A stretch of 64,000 bases of DNA from Agarilytica rhodophyticola. GTDB lineage: Bacteria; Pseudomonadota; Gammaproteobacteria; Pseudomonadales; Cellvibrionaceae. The position numbers and the translations under genes were made by a program. The DNA is taken from the NCBI RefSeq assembly GCF_002157225.2, contig NZ_CP020038.1, positions 1,883,001-1,947,000 on the forward strand, given 5' to 3'. Shown piece by piece: positions 21,901 through 29,529 of this stretch. Below the pieces are notes generated by a model. That model had not been told where the DNA came from. It saw only the letters and a list, made by a program, of their open reading frames with translations, and did no database searches. The stretch's first letter is position 1. Each line of letters starts with the position of its first letter.

Positions 21901-24900
21901 TTCCGCCAAGTACTTGACCCTAACGGTAATGTCAGACAAGAGATTCAACAAGCCTTTATCGCAGACGCGACGGTTGCCAGCGACGTTGTGGTCACCCATA
22001 CCTATGGCAGCCGTGCCGGTATTCATGGTTTACGCTTAACCACCACCGATGGGCGTTCTAATCTTAAAGAATTTGGCTACGATAGCTTGGGTAATCTCAC
22101 CTCCTTAAAAGAAAACGGTGATACTGCCGCTACCGATAGCACCACCCGCTACACCTACAGCAAGCGTGGTCTGCGCCTGTCGGAGACCGATGCCAACCTC
22201 AATACCATGAGCTATGTCTACGATGCCCTTGACCGTCTCACCCTCACCACCGACGCCGAAGGTAATACGGTCGAGTCTGACTACGACGCCAAAGGCAATA
22301 AGCGCTGGGAAATAACCACCGATCGCTATTGGATCGATACTGTGCGACATACGCGTACTTTGCGCCTGGACTACGACTACGATGAGCGCGATCGCGTGAC
22401 GAGCATTACCCGCTCTGGCAATGTGGACGGTAACTATCCAATTGCCGGGCAAAAAACCTTGGGATACGACGGTAATAGCAACCTTACCCGTGAAGAAGAT
22501 TGGAAAGGCGTGGCCACCACCTATATGTATGATGGCCTCAACCGGCGCACCACGACCACTAATCGCCTCGGTGATAGTAAGCAAACGGTTTATGACTGGA
22601 TAGCAGATGAAGGCTTACGTAAAACCATTACCGATTACGAAGGCCACAACAGTATTGAACATTACGATTTACTGGCACGCCTGCGCCGTGTACAGCATGA
22701 GACAGTGAATCACAGCGATAACACGGCCAGCGATTATCAACGTGTGATCGAATACGATCACCATGAAAATATCACCCGTATTCTCGACGAGGAACAAAAA
22801 GAAACGCACTTTGTTTATGATCCGCGCTACTTAAAAATTCGTCAGACTAACCACCTGGGGGACGATTTCCACTGGGAATATGATGCCAATGGCAACCTCA
22901 CGAAAACGATCGATGAAGAGGATAATGCCACCACCTTTGTTTACGACGCCCAGGATCGGTTGCTCGAAAAACACGAGCCAGAAAACCATCACTGGCAGTA
23001 CCGTTACTATCCAAACGATACTCTGAGCCGCACCATCGACCCATGGGGATTTGAATATCATTATACCTACGACAACATTAATCAGCGCACTGGCGTTACC
23101 GACCCCGATGGCACTACCCAAGAGTTTTATAACAAAGATGGGAAAATGGTCTTTCGTCGTGACGCTGAAAACCGCGTAAAATCCTATCTTTACGGGCCGG
23201 ATGGTCGTTTGCAGGTGGCCACCGATGGCCGTGGCCGCACCACCACCCACACCTATGACGACAATAACAATATCACCGATACGCAACTGGCGTGGACGGA
23301 TGGCGCCACTGGCCCACAAAGTGTGACCACGCACTTCGAGTATGACGCTCGCGACCGATTGCGCTTGCGACACGAAGCCTATCAAACGTCAGACGTGCGC
23401 CGCACCGAATATCGCTACGATAGAGAAAACAATAAGACCCATGAGATCCATCCCCAAGGCCGTGAAACGCGCTATGTCTATGATGAGTTGTACCGTGTAA
23501 AAACCATCATCACCCCAGCGACGAATAGCGGCCTTGCCACCGATACCCTGCAGAAATTTAATGGCGTCGGTAAGTTGGTGTGGACGCAAGACCGTCGCAA
23601 TTATGTGTCGACAATTGATTATGATGATCTGCACCGTCAGGAAGTGCTCACTGATGCCCTTGACCAGACCGTGCGCTATACCTACGACAAGGTGGGCAAC
23701 GTTGTTAATCTCCGAGACAAGCGCGGCCATAGCACAGAGACTATCTATGATGACCTCTACCGTGTTAGCGAACAATTTGTGAACGACAACAGCGGCACAC
23801 GCTTCCGTTTAGTCTTCAACGAATACGACCTCAACAATAGCGGCAATGGTCTGCGCCGAGAGGCTGTCACCGATGCCAATGGCAACCGGGTCGTCAGCGA
23901 CTTGGACTTCCGAGGAAATCCTATTCGTATCGAACTGCCTGCGGCCAATGACGGTGCCTATAGTTCGGCAGAGATTATCCACGAATATGATGATACCGGC
24001 TTGTTGACCAGTACCACCGATGCTGAAAACTTCACTACCACACGCCGTTATTTTGACGATGGTATGCTGGCGTCTATTACCAATGCCGACAACGAAACGA
24101 CCCGTTTTGAGTGCGATATCTTCGGCAACCGAGTGACCGAAACCAAAGAGAAGGGCAATACCCAAACCTCTACCTATGATCTGCGCAATCGTCTCGTACG
24201 CGTAGAAGATTTTCAAGGGGCGGTCACTCGCTTTGACTATGATGTTAACAGCAACCTCCTGGATCAATATTCCCCGGCTGCCAATGATAGTGGCGGAGAA
24301 AACCGTGTTAGATACGGTTATGACACGCTCAATCGTAAACGCAGTCATATTCAATTTAAGTCCGGCGGTAATTTATCCAGCTCTTATCTCTACGATGCTG
24401 AAGGTAATATGACCCAACGAGAGGACGCTAATGGTCAAACCTTCGTCTATGAGTACGATGCACTCAACCGCCTGGACACAGAAATCTTCCCGGCAGGGGA
24501 TGACATTGTCAGTATTGGCCATACCTATGATGCCAATAACAATCCGGATGTGGTGACGGAGACCAAACCCACGGGGGTTGAAGTCACAGATTACGACTTT
24601 GATCTGCTGGATCGTTTGACGAGTAGCACCCAGCGCGGCCATAGGGTGAGTTATACCTACGACAATAACGGCAATCGCACCGGCGTTACGGCACCTGGGG
24701 GCAGCACGACGTACACCTTCGATTCGCGTAATCGTTTAAAAACGGCCACCGCATCGGGTAGCACAACAGCGACAACCTATACCTATCTGCAAAACGATTG
24801 GCCCGATGTTGTCGCGCATGCCAATGCCACCTCGGTGGATTACGACTACTATAATGACGGCCAAGTGCAAAGCATTACCAACCGCGCAGGCTCCGGCGCA

Positions 24901-26979
24901 AGTGAGAGTGTGATCTCAAGCTTTGCCTACACGTATGACGGCAACAACAACCGCACGCAGCAAGTAGAAACCCAAAATAGCTTTGCTACCACCTCGGTGC
25001 TGACCACCGACTACAGCTACGATACTCTGGATCGATTGACGGGCTATACCGAAACATCCAGCGATAACAGCCATAATGTAAGCCATGCATTTACCTACTA
25101 CCCCAGTTACGACCGTAGAACGGAAGTGGTGACTGAGGATGGCATACAGATCCAAAACCGTCAGTATACGTATGACCAAACCTACTGGCTGACGGGTATT
25201 ACTGAAAATGTAAACGCCGGTGGCACCATTAGCTACGGCTACGATAGCAACGGCAACACCCTCAACAAAACTAGCACGTTAGCCGAAGGCCCGGCGAGTA
25301 CGGTATTCACCTACAACCGCCGCAATCAGCTGAAAACCGTGGCAACCGGTGCAGTCAGCGCTGAAGTGAACCAAGGCACCTACCACTACAACTACGACGG
25401 TATGCGTATTCGCCACCTCGGCTCCGACCGAGGCGATATTGAATATATCTACGATGGTCAAAGCATTATCGACGAAGTGCAAAACGGCAGCAGCACGCAG
25501 GTGGCCCACTACCGCTATGGTGACCGCTTACTTAGTCTTAACAGTGCCAGCAACGGCGAACAGTTCTACCACTACGCCAGTTTAGGCACCACGGCCAACT
25601 TAAGTAACGCCGCCGGTGAAGTCCAAACCGCCTACCGCGTCGACCCCTTTGGTGAAATCACCCGCCAAGAAGGCAGTAGTATTAACCGCCAAGTGTTCAC
25701 GGGTCACGAACATGACACCGAAACAGGCTTGATTTATATGAAGGCCAGATACTATGATCCTGAGGGTGGAAGGTTTATCAGTCAGGATAGTTATCTGGGA
25801 GAACCCAATACACCGCCGAGTTTGCATCGGTATCTTTACGCATTTTCCAATCCGACGATGTATATCGATCCTGATGGCTACGAGTCAGTGTCAACGACCC
25901 TAGAAAATAAAGAGCTCAATGCAAGCAGTGGCCACGAAGCGTTTGGTTGGAGATTCCTAAGCAATCTCTACCATGTAAGCACACTAGGTTTTTCCGTTGT
26001 GCATGATCCTCAGCGCGATGCCTACGACAATGGCGATATCTCTGGAAGTGAGTACCTCGTTAAAGGTGTCGGTGGTGGTACAGCATTGGCGGCAGCTAAT
26101 GTCGTGACTGGTCGTGCAGCGGGTGCGGCGATGGCTAGTCAAGGAGTTATTGCTCAGACTGCTATAGGAGGTGGAGCGGGCGCTCTAATGGGAGCAGGAA
26201 ATGACGTGGCTATGCAGTCTTCACGAATGGATTCTGGGTTGCAGAGGGGATATAACTTTGATCAGACTGTAGCAGCAACTGCGGGCGGTACTCTGCTAGG
26301 TAGTTTAGCCCCAGCAGCTGGTCAACTAGCTCATGATATTTCTCATGGCCTTTCTAAGTCGAGAATTGGTAACTTCTTTACTAAAGAATCAAGGGGAGGG
26401 CCAAGCGCTGTTAATGGTGCTAACCAGGGGGCGTTAAAAGGTAAGTCAGAGTCAGTAACTAGGCAAAGTGATGCCTCGACGATTGAGGTTCAACAGGCAA
26501 GCCCCAAAGTTAAGTATAAGACAAAAGAGATGGAGCCAGAGTATTTCGGTGAAAACTTACCATTTAATCCAGTTTGGGGTGGCAGGCAAGTTAAGTATCT
26601 CAATGAAGTAGAAAGGGAAGCTTATCGAATAAGCATCAAAAAAGGTAAATTATATGATGCCGAAGGAAATCTATTTGATACGTCAAAAGCACGTGGTGCT
26701 CATTCTAATCAGGGGAAAGCTATTTTTGTAATGGATGAGCAAGGTAGCATGTATGCATCTAATTACCAAGAAGTTGGTAGATTTCATCATAGTAGTTTTT
26801 TAGAGGGGCGGCCCATTGCAGCGGCTGGAGAATTACAGGCCAATAAGGGAGTCTGCACTACGGTAACTTGTGCTAGTGGGCACTATAGACCTAGTAAAAA
26901 ACTAAATCGTCAAATATTTAAAGAATTTAAAGAACAAGGTGTTGATACCTCAGAAATTAAGCTTGAATGGGGTTTCTAG
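15952..26979 (+). CDS. Giant matrixin metalloprotease - RHS/YD polymorphic toxin
   Basis: A 3675-residue exported protein starting at a GTG. Order: signal peptide (1-29); matrixin/M10-like zinc protease with HEVGHFVGLSH at 196-206 and Met-turn Met214; carboxypeptidase-regulatory-like domain (from about 250); two FDLL/DFPI modules (about 380-550); IPT/TIG domain (about 560-640); PPC-like domain (about 662-754); further Ig-like beta domains; RHS-associated domain (about 1517 on); many YD repeats (about 1690-3250); and RHS core end with ARYYDPEGGRFISQDS and the boundary motif IDPDGY near 3310. A Gly/Ala-rich linker of about 200 residues ends at IEVQQAS, followed by the toxin tip (about 3520-3675) with HHSSFLEGRPIAAAGEL and SGHYRP. 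YD shells enclose and release toxin tips in other RHS systems. The toxin activity is not known to me. The 3' end is visibly more AT-rich than the shell, as expected for an exchanged tip. It is coupled to the upstream small gene. Confidence 0.9.
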   Translation: MNKDIKKGRNTIAWAFLWGATLWGANVNAGGNLYGRDDSGAFAIKRWDERLLPIEWHFSSNGYLGSNVSNAEVINEFAAAFDTWNDVATSQIRFSYGGEINRRLSSDDGINLVTFTDTEYEFPPGAVGLAVIYSFDEQTIITDDNNDLDGDGVADIPNGTYPAGTVYDGDILFNSGLNYTTDETNGTLDIRAIAMHEVGHFVGLSHSSIEDAVMWPFLNFDIATARTTSLDDIAHVSHTYPQEPEYSQQYGTITGTITNSNTGLPLIGAHVYVVDIESGHKIIGGYSLSDGTYSLPVPAGNYYVGIEPLDGDPAALDPERINDIIASTLDTHFIEELYDINESSIEADPLSALSVAVVANTVTADINLQTNVTSVPGVSRVLQPGVNYFSFPVEAPSDLSAYDLLQALGNDTEINAIERLNPSTQLYERVSYVRGLPSGKDFPIVRGEGYLVHAQQQKVVTFNGIPNCVDIALVAGINLIGVPCPPAGYTSFDLLEHLGDQYEVVALRRYDPETASLQTVEYRAGEIVGDEFFIANGEAYFAELRVDKSEVIVPGPGSVFPPAITGISPGRGVANDLVIIQGEGFAEDIADNFVSFNGVQAHVIFSSTNQIAVRVPANATTGPIVVESEGRTSNRVNFAIESTTISEDTRSSTTGTEILPGQTANGQLNVEAEQDRYRFIALEGALLSLSAQTINGNADLMFALESPSGVVLVSDDDSGAGNAPMIRNFPLPETGVYSVVVTAVSGVGSYDLSIDVLNTAVSPSISVLQGDIQSTVMGTDLPKPLEIYVTSSTGKPIAGVPVTFTASNVDVALPTQGFSLQNAGTVVATTNINGIAIIEATAPNVAGVFDIVVTVPGMPPATMQVSTTSTAVSQVVVSNAVERCGGLGCSVGEAVSNPYTITYLDSAGAPVENVLTRWKVVSGGGSLSAFSPLQSSTGTNLSGVNGSTQVLHTLGEALFTEINGQRSRIKQPQFVAATVPGQLKPVLFSAVSKAGPPANIESIGSDYIRMHYGTVRFAAMALQVTDAYDNPVEGAIITPQSDDATILPGLLNGELLPDFLTNRDGYWVALIDPHNNTPPTFDEFGNTDTSGLGSTYQVVLSEASAGTLNFDLDIDMGPSLVSGSGQGISAFISREPEQNPIHFNLFRYQRTDGSDDDESWQNEDFSNLRYVPIAGTNVDFSLRRGDRVDAQAAGVVATTINGTHEVTAPTDASGSVGVDVTLGGVGGEVNIIGAIPSPIEVQFREDNGELIGSPVAFPIEEYSPSTIVINAVPIDVRVTIDADQLSGLDWSTLQIVLNGNTTVFDGSVDAPPTLGVFPHYIQVFIDGAQQVVWPSPELIAAGGFSRVVIVYRPLGSDLVEGVNTLAINADVQAFDGTIASTSEQSTFVFNQDLGNRVWEAQQSYDALAAFSIGRIVSLAQPAGQATDAAGDAIGSFEIFNVPVSEPSSVTVDILDANKTLVSTLISATTLPAGDHRFVLLREDLGTSIVPISGKPDLYVRVRTVPVSTGQPRIKQYSGELNDSVTGKMLGQVIQHDTLIQDGSLNLRREDMALNGAGPQLNFIRSYSNSTQPENSATDLGAGWTHNHNIFARVLASAGTAPSYGENLPGWIAGTRQGLGPRLLSASALSALIAGDAPVLASKVVISNGGVFERSSGGNWVGQRGNHGTLTGSAATGFVYTSKDGTVHTFNTTADSDNRYLVATIADRNNNMLTYQYDNHRLTRVTDQAGRYLSFDYALAQNNRRRLQQVHVVADTGNLNSPQNFRLQFHYFKRESDNPDEVASSLDEVGMLQRFSRDEFVESYDYEALANDHEPNLVSVKDVNGYITQYQYLAPANVPANFASIAPGAVNTDLVYRVCYPAATTDCTSDFAQFDYSTASGNVRTVTDLRGNPTRYELNAWGNPSRVEEPEGKITEYDWSIDLGLADNLLRVKRDLSINATWQYEYDAKGNMTLETDPYQRTVTQEWHQDYSILTSRIDKNGHQFRQVLDPNGNVRQEIQQAFIADATVASDVVVTHTYGSRAGIHGLRLTTTDGRSNLKEFGYDSLGNLTSLKENGDTAATDSTTRYTYSKRGLRLSETDANLNTMSYVYDALDRLTLTTDAEGNTVESDYDAKGNKRWEITTDRYWIDTVRHTRTLRLDYDYDERDRVTSITRSGNVDGNYPIAGQKTLGYDGNSNLTREEDWKGVATTYMYDGLNRRTTTTNRLGDSKQTVYDWIADEGLRKTITDYEGHNSIEHYDLLARLRRVQHETVNHSDNTASDYQRVIEYDHHENITRILDEEQKETHFVYDPRYLKIRQTNHLGDDFHWEYDANGNLTKTIDEEDNATTFVYDAQDRLLEKHEPENHHWQYRYYPNDTLSRTIDPWGFEYHYTYDNINQRTGVTDPDGTTQEFYNKDGKMVFRRDAENRVKSYLYGPDGRLQVATDGRGRTTTHTYDDNNNITDTQLAWTDGATGPQSVTTHFEYDARDRLRLRHEAYQTSDVRRTEYRYDRENNKTHEIHPQGRETRYVYDELYRVKTIITPATNSGLATDTLQKFNGVGKLVWTQDRRNYVSTIDYDDLHRQEVLTDALDQTVRYTYDKVGNVVNLRDKRGHSTETIYDDLYRVSEQFVNDNSGTRFRLVFNEYDLNNSGNGLRREAVTDANGNRVVSDLDFRGNPIRIELPAANDGAYSSAEIIHEYDDTGLLTSTTDAENFTTTRRYFDDGMLASITNADNETTRFECDIFGNRVTETKEKGNTQTSTYDLRNRLVRVEDFQGAVTRFDYDVNSNLLDQYSPAANDSGGENRVRYGYDTLNRKRSHIQFKSGGNLSSSYLYDAEGNMTQREDANGQTFVYEYDALNRLDTEIFPAGDDIVSIGHTYDANNNPDVVTETKPTGVEVTDYDFDLLDRLTSSTQRGHRVSYTYDNNGNRTGVTAPGGSTTYTFDSRNRLKTATASGSTTATTYTYLQNDWPDVVAHANATSVDYDYYNDGQVQSITNRAGSGASESVISSFAYTYDGNNNRTQQVETQNSFATTSVLTTDYSYDTLDRLTGYTETSSDNSHNVSHAFTYYPSYDRRTEVVTEDGIQIQNRQYTYDQTYWLTGITENVNAGGTISYGYDSNGNTLNKTSTLAEGPASTVFTYNRRNQLKTVATGAVSAEVNQGTYHYNYDGMRIRHLGSDRGDIEYIYDGQSIIDEVQNGSSTQVAHYRYGDRLLSLNSASNGEQFYHYASLGTTANLSNAAGEVQTAYRVDPFGEITRQEGSSINRQVFTGHEHDTETGLIYMKARYYDPEGGRFISQDSYLGEPNTPPSLHRYLYAFSNPTMYIDPDGYESVSTTLENKELNASSGHEAFGWRFLSNLYHVSTLGFSVVHDPQRDAYDNGDISGSEYLVKGVGGGTALAAANVVTGRAAGAAMASQGVIAQTAIGGGAGALMGAGNDVAMQSSRMDSGLQRGYNFDQTVAATAGGTLLGSLAPAAGQLAHDISHGLSKSRIGNFFTKESRGGPSAVNGANQGALKGKSESVTRQSDASTIEVQQASPKVKYKTKEMEPEYFGENLPFNPVWGGRQVKYLNEVEREAYRISIKKGKLYDAEGNLFDTSKARGAHSNQGKAIFVMDEQGSMYASNYQEVGRFHHSSFLEGRPIAAAGELQANKGVCTTVTCASGHYRPSKKLNRQIFKEFKEQGVDTSEIKLEWGF
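25728..26502 (+). repeat. RHS C-terminal segment duplicated downstream (parent copy)
   Basis: This stretch, from CTTGATTTATATG through the IDPDGY boundary to the IEVQQAS motif, recurs at 27470-28244. The first roughly 380 bases are nearly identical; the later part is conserved mostly at protein level. Confidence 0.9.
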
Positions 26980-27001
26980 GTGTTGGAGTCGAGAAAAAGT
27001 C

Positions 27002-27418
27002 ATGAGCGAATTGTGTAGAGAAGATATCGCAGATCTCTTTCAATATGAAATGAATGCAAAAGGTTTTAATTTGACCTATAAATTAGGCTATCAGTTGTAT
27101 GCTCATTTAGATGATCTTGTTGAATCTAAAGAATATAACTTAGGTGGAAGTCGAGATCCTCGAAAATGGCAGAATGAAGCTAAGTTTTCTGCTTTTCTTG
27201 GGGAGGCGCTTAGAAAAGCTTTTGGTGGTATCTGGGAAGGAGATTTTTCTTTGGAAAAGACTGGAGGTAATTACTATACATCATGTGTTAGCTTTAATGG
27301 ATATAAAGTTTTTCCTAGCCATATTATTGCTCATAGAATTAGTAATGGAAGGGAAGATGCACCCTTTGAAGACCTATTTGATGAAGTTATATCTAAGATT
27401 AAATCAGCTACAGAATGA
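27002..27418 (+). CDS. Probable immunity protein for the matrixin-RHS toxin
   Basis: A 138-residue soluble acidic protein beginning MSELCREDI, starting 22 bases after the toxin's stop codon on the same strand. A GGAG lies upstream, though 13 bases from the ATG. The central part (W...FSAFLGEALRKAFGGIWEGDFSLEK) and the later VFPSHIIAHRISNGREDAPFEDL segment resemble the DUF3806-type proteins found as immunity or accessory genes, but I call this only by eye. Position is the main evidence: the gene directly behind a polymorphic toxin tip is normally its antidote. Composition is AT-rich like the toxin tip and unlike the RHS shell. A longer frame opens upstream inside the toxin gene but has no ribosome binding site. 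Confidence 0.7.
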   Translation: MSELCREDIADLFQYEMNAKGFNLTYKLGYQLYAHLDDLVESKEYNLGGSRDPRKWQNEAKFSAFLGEALRKAFGGIWEGDFSLEKTGGNYYTSCVSFNGYKVFPSHIIAHRISNGREDAPFEDLFDEVISKIKSATE

Positions 27419-27469
27419 CAGCGTGTGATGGGGCCGGTGTTGCGTTTTACTTTACGTTTTAATTAACTT

Positions 27470-28676
27470 CTTGATTTATATGAAGGCCAGATACTATGAT
27501 CCTGAGGGTGGAAGTTTTATCAGTCAGGATAGTTATCTGGGAGAACCGGGAACACCGCCGAGTTTGCATCGGTATCTTTACGCATTTTCCAACCCGACGA
27601 TGTATATCGATCCTGATGGCTACGAGTCAGTGTCAACGACCCTAGAAAATAAAGAGCTCAATGCAAGCAGTGGCCACGAAGCGTTTGGTTGGAGATTCCT
27701 GAGCAATCTCTACCATGTAAGCACTCTAGATTTTTCCGTTGTACATGATCCTCAGCGCGATGCTTACGACAATGGCGACATCTCTTGAAGTGAGTACCTC
27801 GTTAAAGGTGTTGGTGGTGGTACAGCATTGGCGGCAGCTAATGTCGCCACTGGTCGTGCAGCGGGGGCGGTGATGGCAGGTAAAAGTCTTGCCATGCAAA
27901 CAGCAATAGGAGCAGGCACTGGTGGCTTAATTGGTGCAGGTAATGACGCCGCGATGCAAGCCTCCCGCATAGATGCTGGACAGCAACAATCATACGATTT
28001 AGGACAAACGGCTGTTGCTACAACCGGCGGCGCACTACTTGGTGGTGCAGTTCCGGCTGCCGGTCAATTTGCACAGCAAGTGGCGAGTAGCTTATCGAAA
28101 AGTAAGATAGGTAATTTCTTTACACGTGAATCTAAAGGCGGGCCGAGTGCTAGCAATGGTGCGAATCAAGGCGCGTTAAAAGGAAAGTCTGAATCGGCGA
28201 CCCGGAAGAGTGATGTAACAGAGATTGAGGTTCAGCAGGCTAGTTTTAAAAAGAGTCCTGGAAATCCTGACGATCCAGATTTTGTTGGGCCTCTATTTCA
28301 TTATGGGCCATTTTATAGACGTGGTGATTCAATTGAAAACGTCGTATCAATAATGAAATCTGGTGAGTATAGAGGCAACCCCCCTGGAAATTATATCCAA
28401 AATGATATCGCTAAAGTTCAAGCATGGTATGGCAAGGAACATGCTCCACCAGGAGCTGGCTTTGAATTCTATACTACTGTAAAACCACGTTCAGGCACTA
28501 AAAAGCATTTTCCAGAATGGAGTTATGATTCATATTTACCTCATAATACAACTCCTGGAGTTAAGACTAATAGTAAGGAACAGGCAGTAATTCCTTGTGT
28601 TGTAACAGCTGTATTTTGTGGTGGAGTACGTAATCCTCCTCCGAAATTAGATGGCAATGGGAATCTGATTGAATGA
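27470..28676 (+). pseudogene. Orphan RHS C-terminal cassette with a second toxin tip, one nonsense codon
   Basis: Homology to the parent RHS gene begins abruptly at 27470 inside the core (IYMKARYYDPEGG) and keeps the IDPDGY boundary and the IEVQQAS linker end at 28244. It then switches to an unrelated 144-residue tip (FKKSPGNPDDPDF to the end) containing FHYGPFYRRGDSIENV and YTTVKPRSGTKKHFPEW. A GGA codon of the parent is TGA here (27786-27788); the frame is otherwise intact over 402 codons. There is no start signal or secretion signal, so as it stands it is a silent donor: homologous recombination could swap it onto the RHS shell. Activity of the second toxin is unknown; an ADP-ribosyltransferase-like fold is a weak possibility from the scattered His/Tyr/Glu residues. 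An internal TTG at 27828 could start a shorter product, but no ribosome binding site supports this. Confidence 0.85.
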
Positions 28677-29008
28677 TTGAAATAAAATTTAGGCCGTTAA
28701 TTAAATGGCCAACTAATTTAGAGCAAACAATTCTAGGTATTGATTTTGACTTAAGAGAGTTTACTAAAGCCCATAAATTACCATTTATTAGTCACCAAGA
28801 TGATCTTGGTGACTATGAGGCTACAATCTTTTATTTAGAAAGCATTGGTCCTGTTATGATAATTCGAAGAGCCACGTCTACTGTCGATATTTCCATAAAT
28901 GTAGATGCTTCTGTTGATGTAAAAGATGCAATAGATAAAGTAACTCAAGCAATGAGTTTAGACCAGAAGCAAATCTTGTGGAGACAAACGGAAGACAGTA
29001 CTTGGTAA
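28673..29008 (+). CDS. Candidate immunity protein for the orphan toxin
   Basis: A 111-residue acidic soluble protein whose ATG overlaps the toxin tip's stop codon (ATGA), the tightest possible coupling. Secondary structure reads as alternating beta and alpha: an N-terminal strand, then DLREFTKAHKL, a beta hairpin (IGPVMIIRRA) and a C-terminal helix. No family recognised. Overlap with a toxin tip is the argument for the immunity role; the gene is intact although the cassette in front of it carries a stop, as expected if the antidote is kept for protection against sibling cells. Confidence 0.7.
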   Translation: MIEIKFRPLIKWPTNLEQTILGIDFDLREFTKAHKLPFISHQDDLGDYEATIFYLESIGPVMIIRRATSTVDISINVDASVDVKDAIDKVTQAMSLDQKQILWRQTEDSTW

Positions 29009-29043
29009 TTTTTTAGCTTTATCATGGAGGCATTAATAAAACG

Positions 29044-29529
29044 ATGAGTATTAACTTGAAGTCAATTTCTCACCAGCAATGGCAAGAAAACGAGAAAGGT
29101 TTACCTGTTGAGCTTAGTGTTATAGATATATCACAAGTAAGTGTTCCAGAGCTTAAAGCGAGCGAGGAGAGTAAATATAAGGAAAGCTTTACTTTTTACT
29201 TTGATACAGGCACTAGCGAAATTCAGTTGGAATATCGATGGGATTTAAACGGGACAAAATCATTTCTATTTTTGTATGTGCATAGTGATGATGATAATCC
29301 CGAACAAGCTTTAGAGTCTTTGTTGTCTGGACTTGGATTAAGTCGCGAACTTGTTATCTATGTGAATGAAGAAGCTTTGCGAGGAGCAAGGTTTCAGGCT
29401 ATGCGTTTAGATGACAATGATAATGAAGTAGAAATTACTCGTTTCCATAATCGCAGTACAGCAGAATTTTATGTTAGGAAAATGGAAGCTAAAGGGCATA
29501 AGCAATTATACTTTATAAAAGAAGATTAG
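29044..29529 (+). CDS. Second candidate immunity or accessory protein
   Basis: A 161-residue acidic soluble protein 35 bases after the previous gene, with a GGAG-containing stretch 15 to 18 bases before the ATG. It reads as a mixed alpha/beta protein, with FTFYFDTGTSEIQLEYRW and FLFLYVHSDDDNPEQAL segments in the middle and a conserved-looking C-terminal part (FHNRSTAEFYVRKMEAKGH). No family recognised. It could be a second antidote to the orphan toxin, or the antidote of a toxin tip that has been lost. Confidence 0.6.
   Translation: MSINLKSISHQQWQENEKGLPVELSVIDISQVSVPELKASEESKYKESFTFYFDTGTSEIQLEYRWDLNGTKSFLFLYVHSDDDNPEQALESLLSGLGLSRELVIYVNEEALRGARFQAMRLDDNDNEVEITRFHNRSTAEFYVRKMEAKGHKQLYFIKED

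Noticed and set aside
21229-25827. Long minus-strand open frames in the RHS region
   Set aside because: They are the complement of YD repeats; hydrophobic, repetitive and without start signals.
28245-28676. Calling the orphan tip an ADP-ribosyltransferase
   Set aside because: Scattered His, Tyr and Glu residues fit loosely, but no diagnostic motif is complete.
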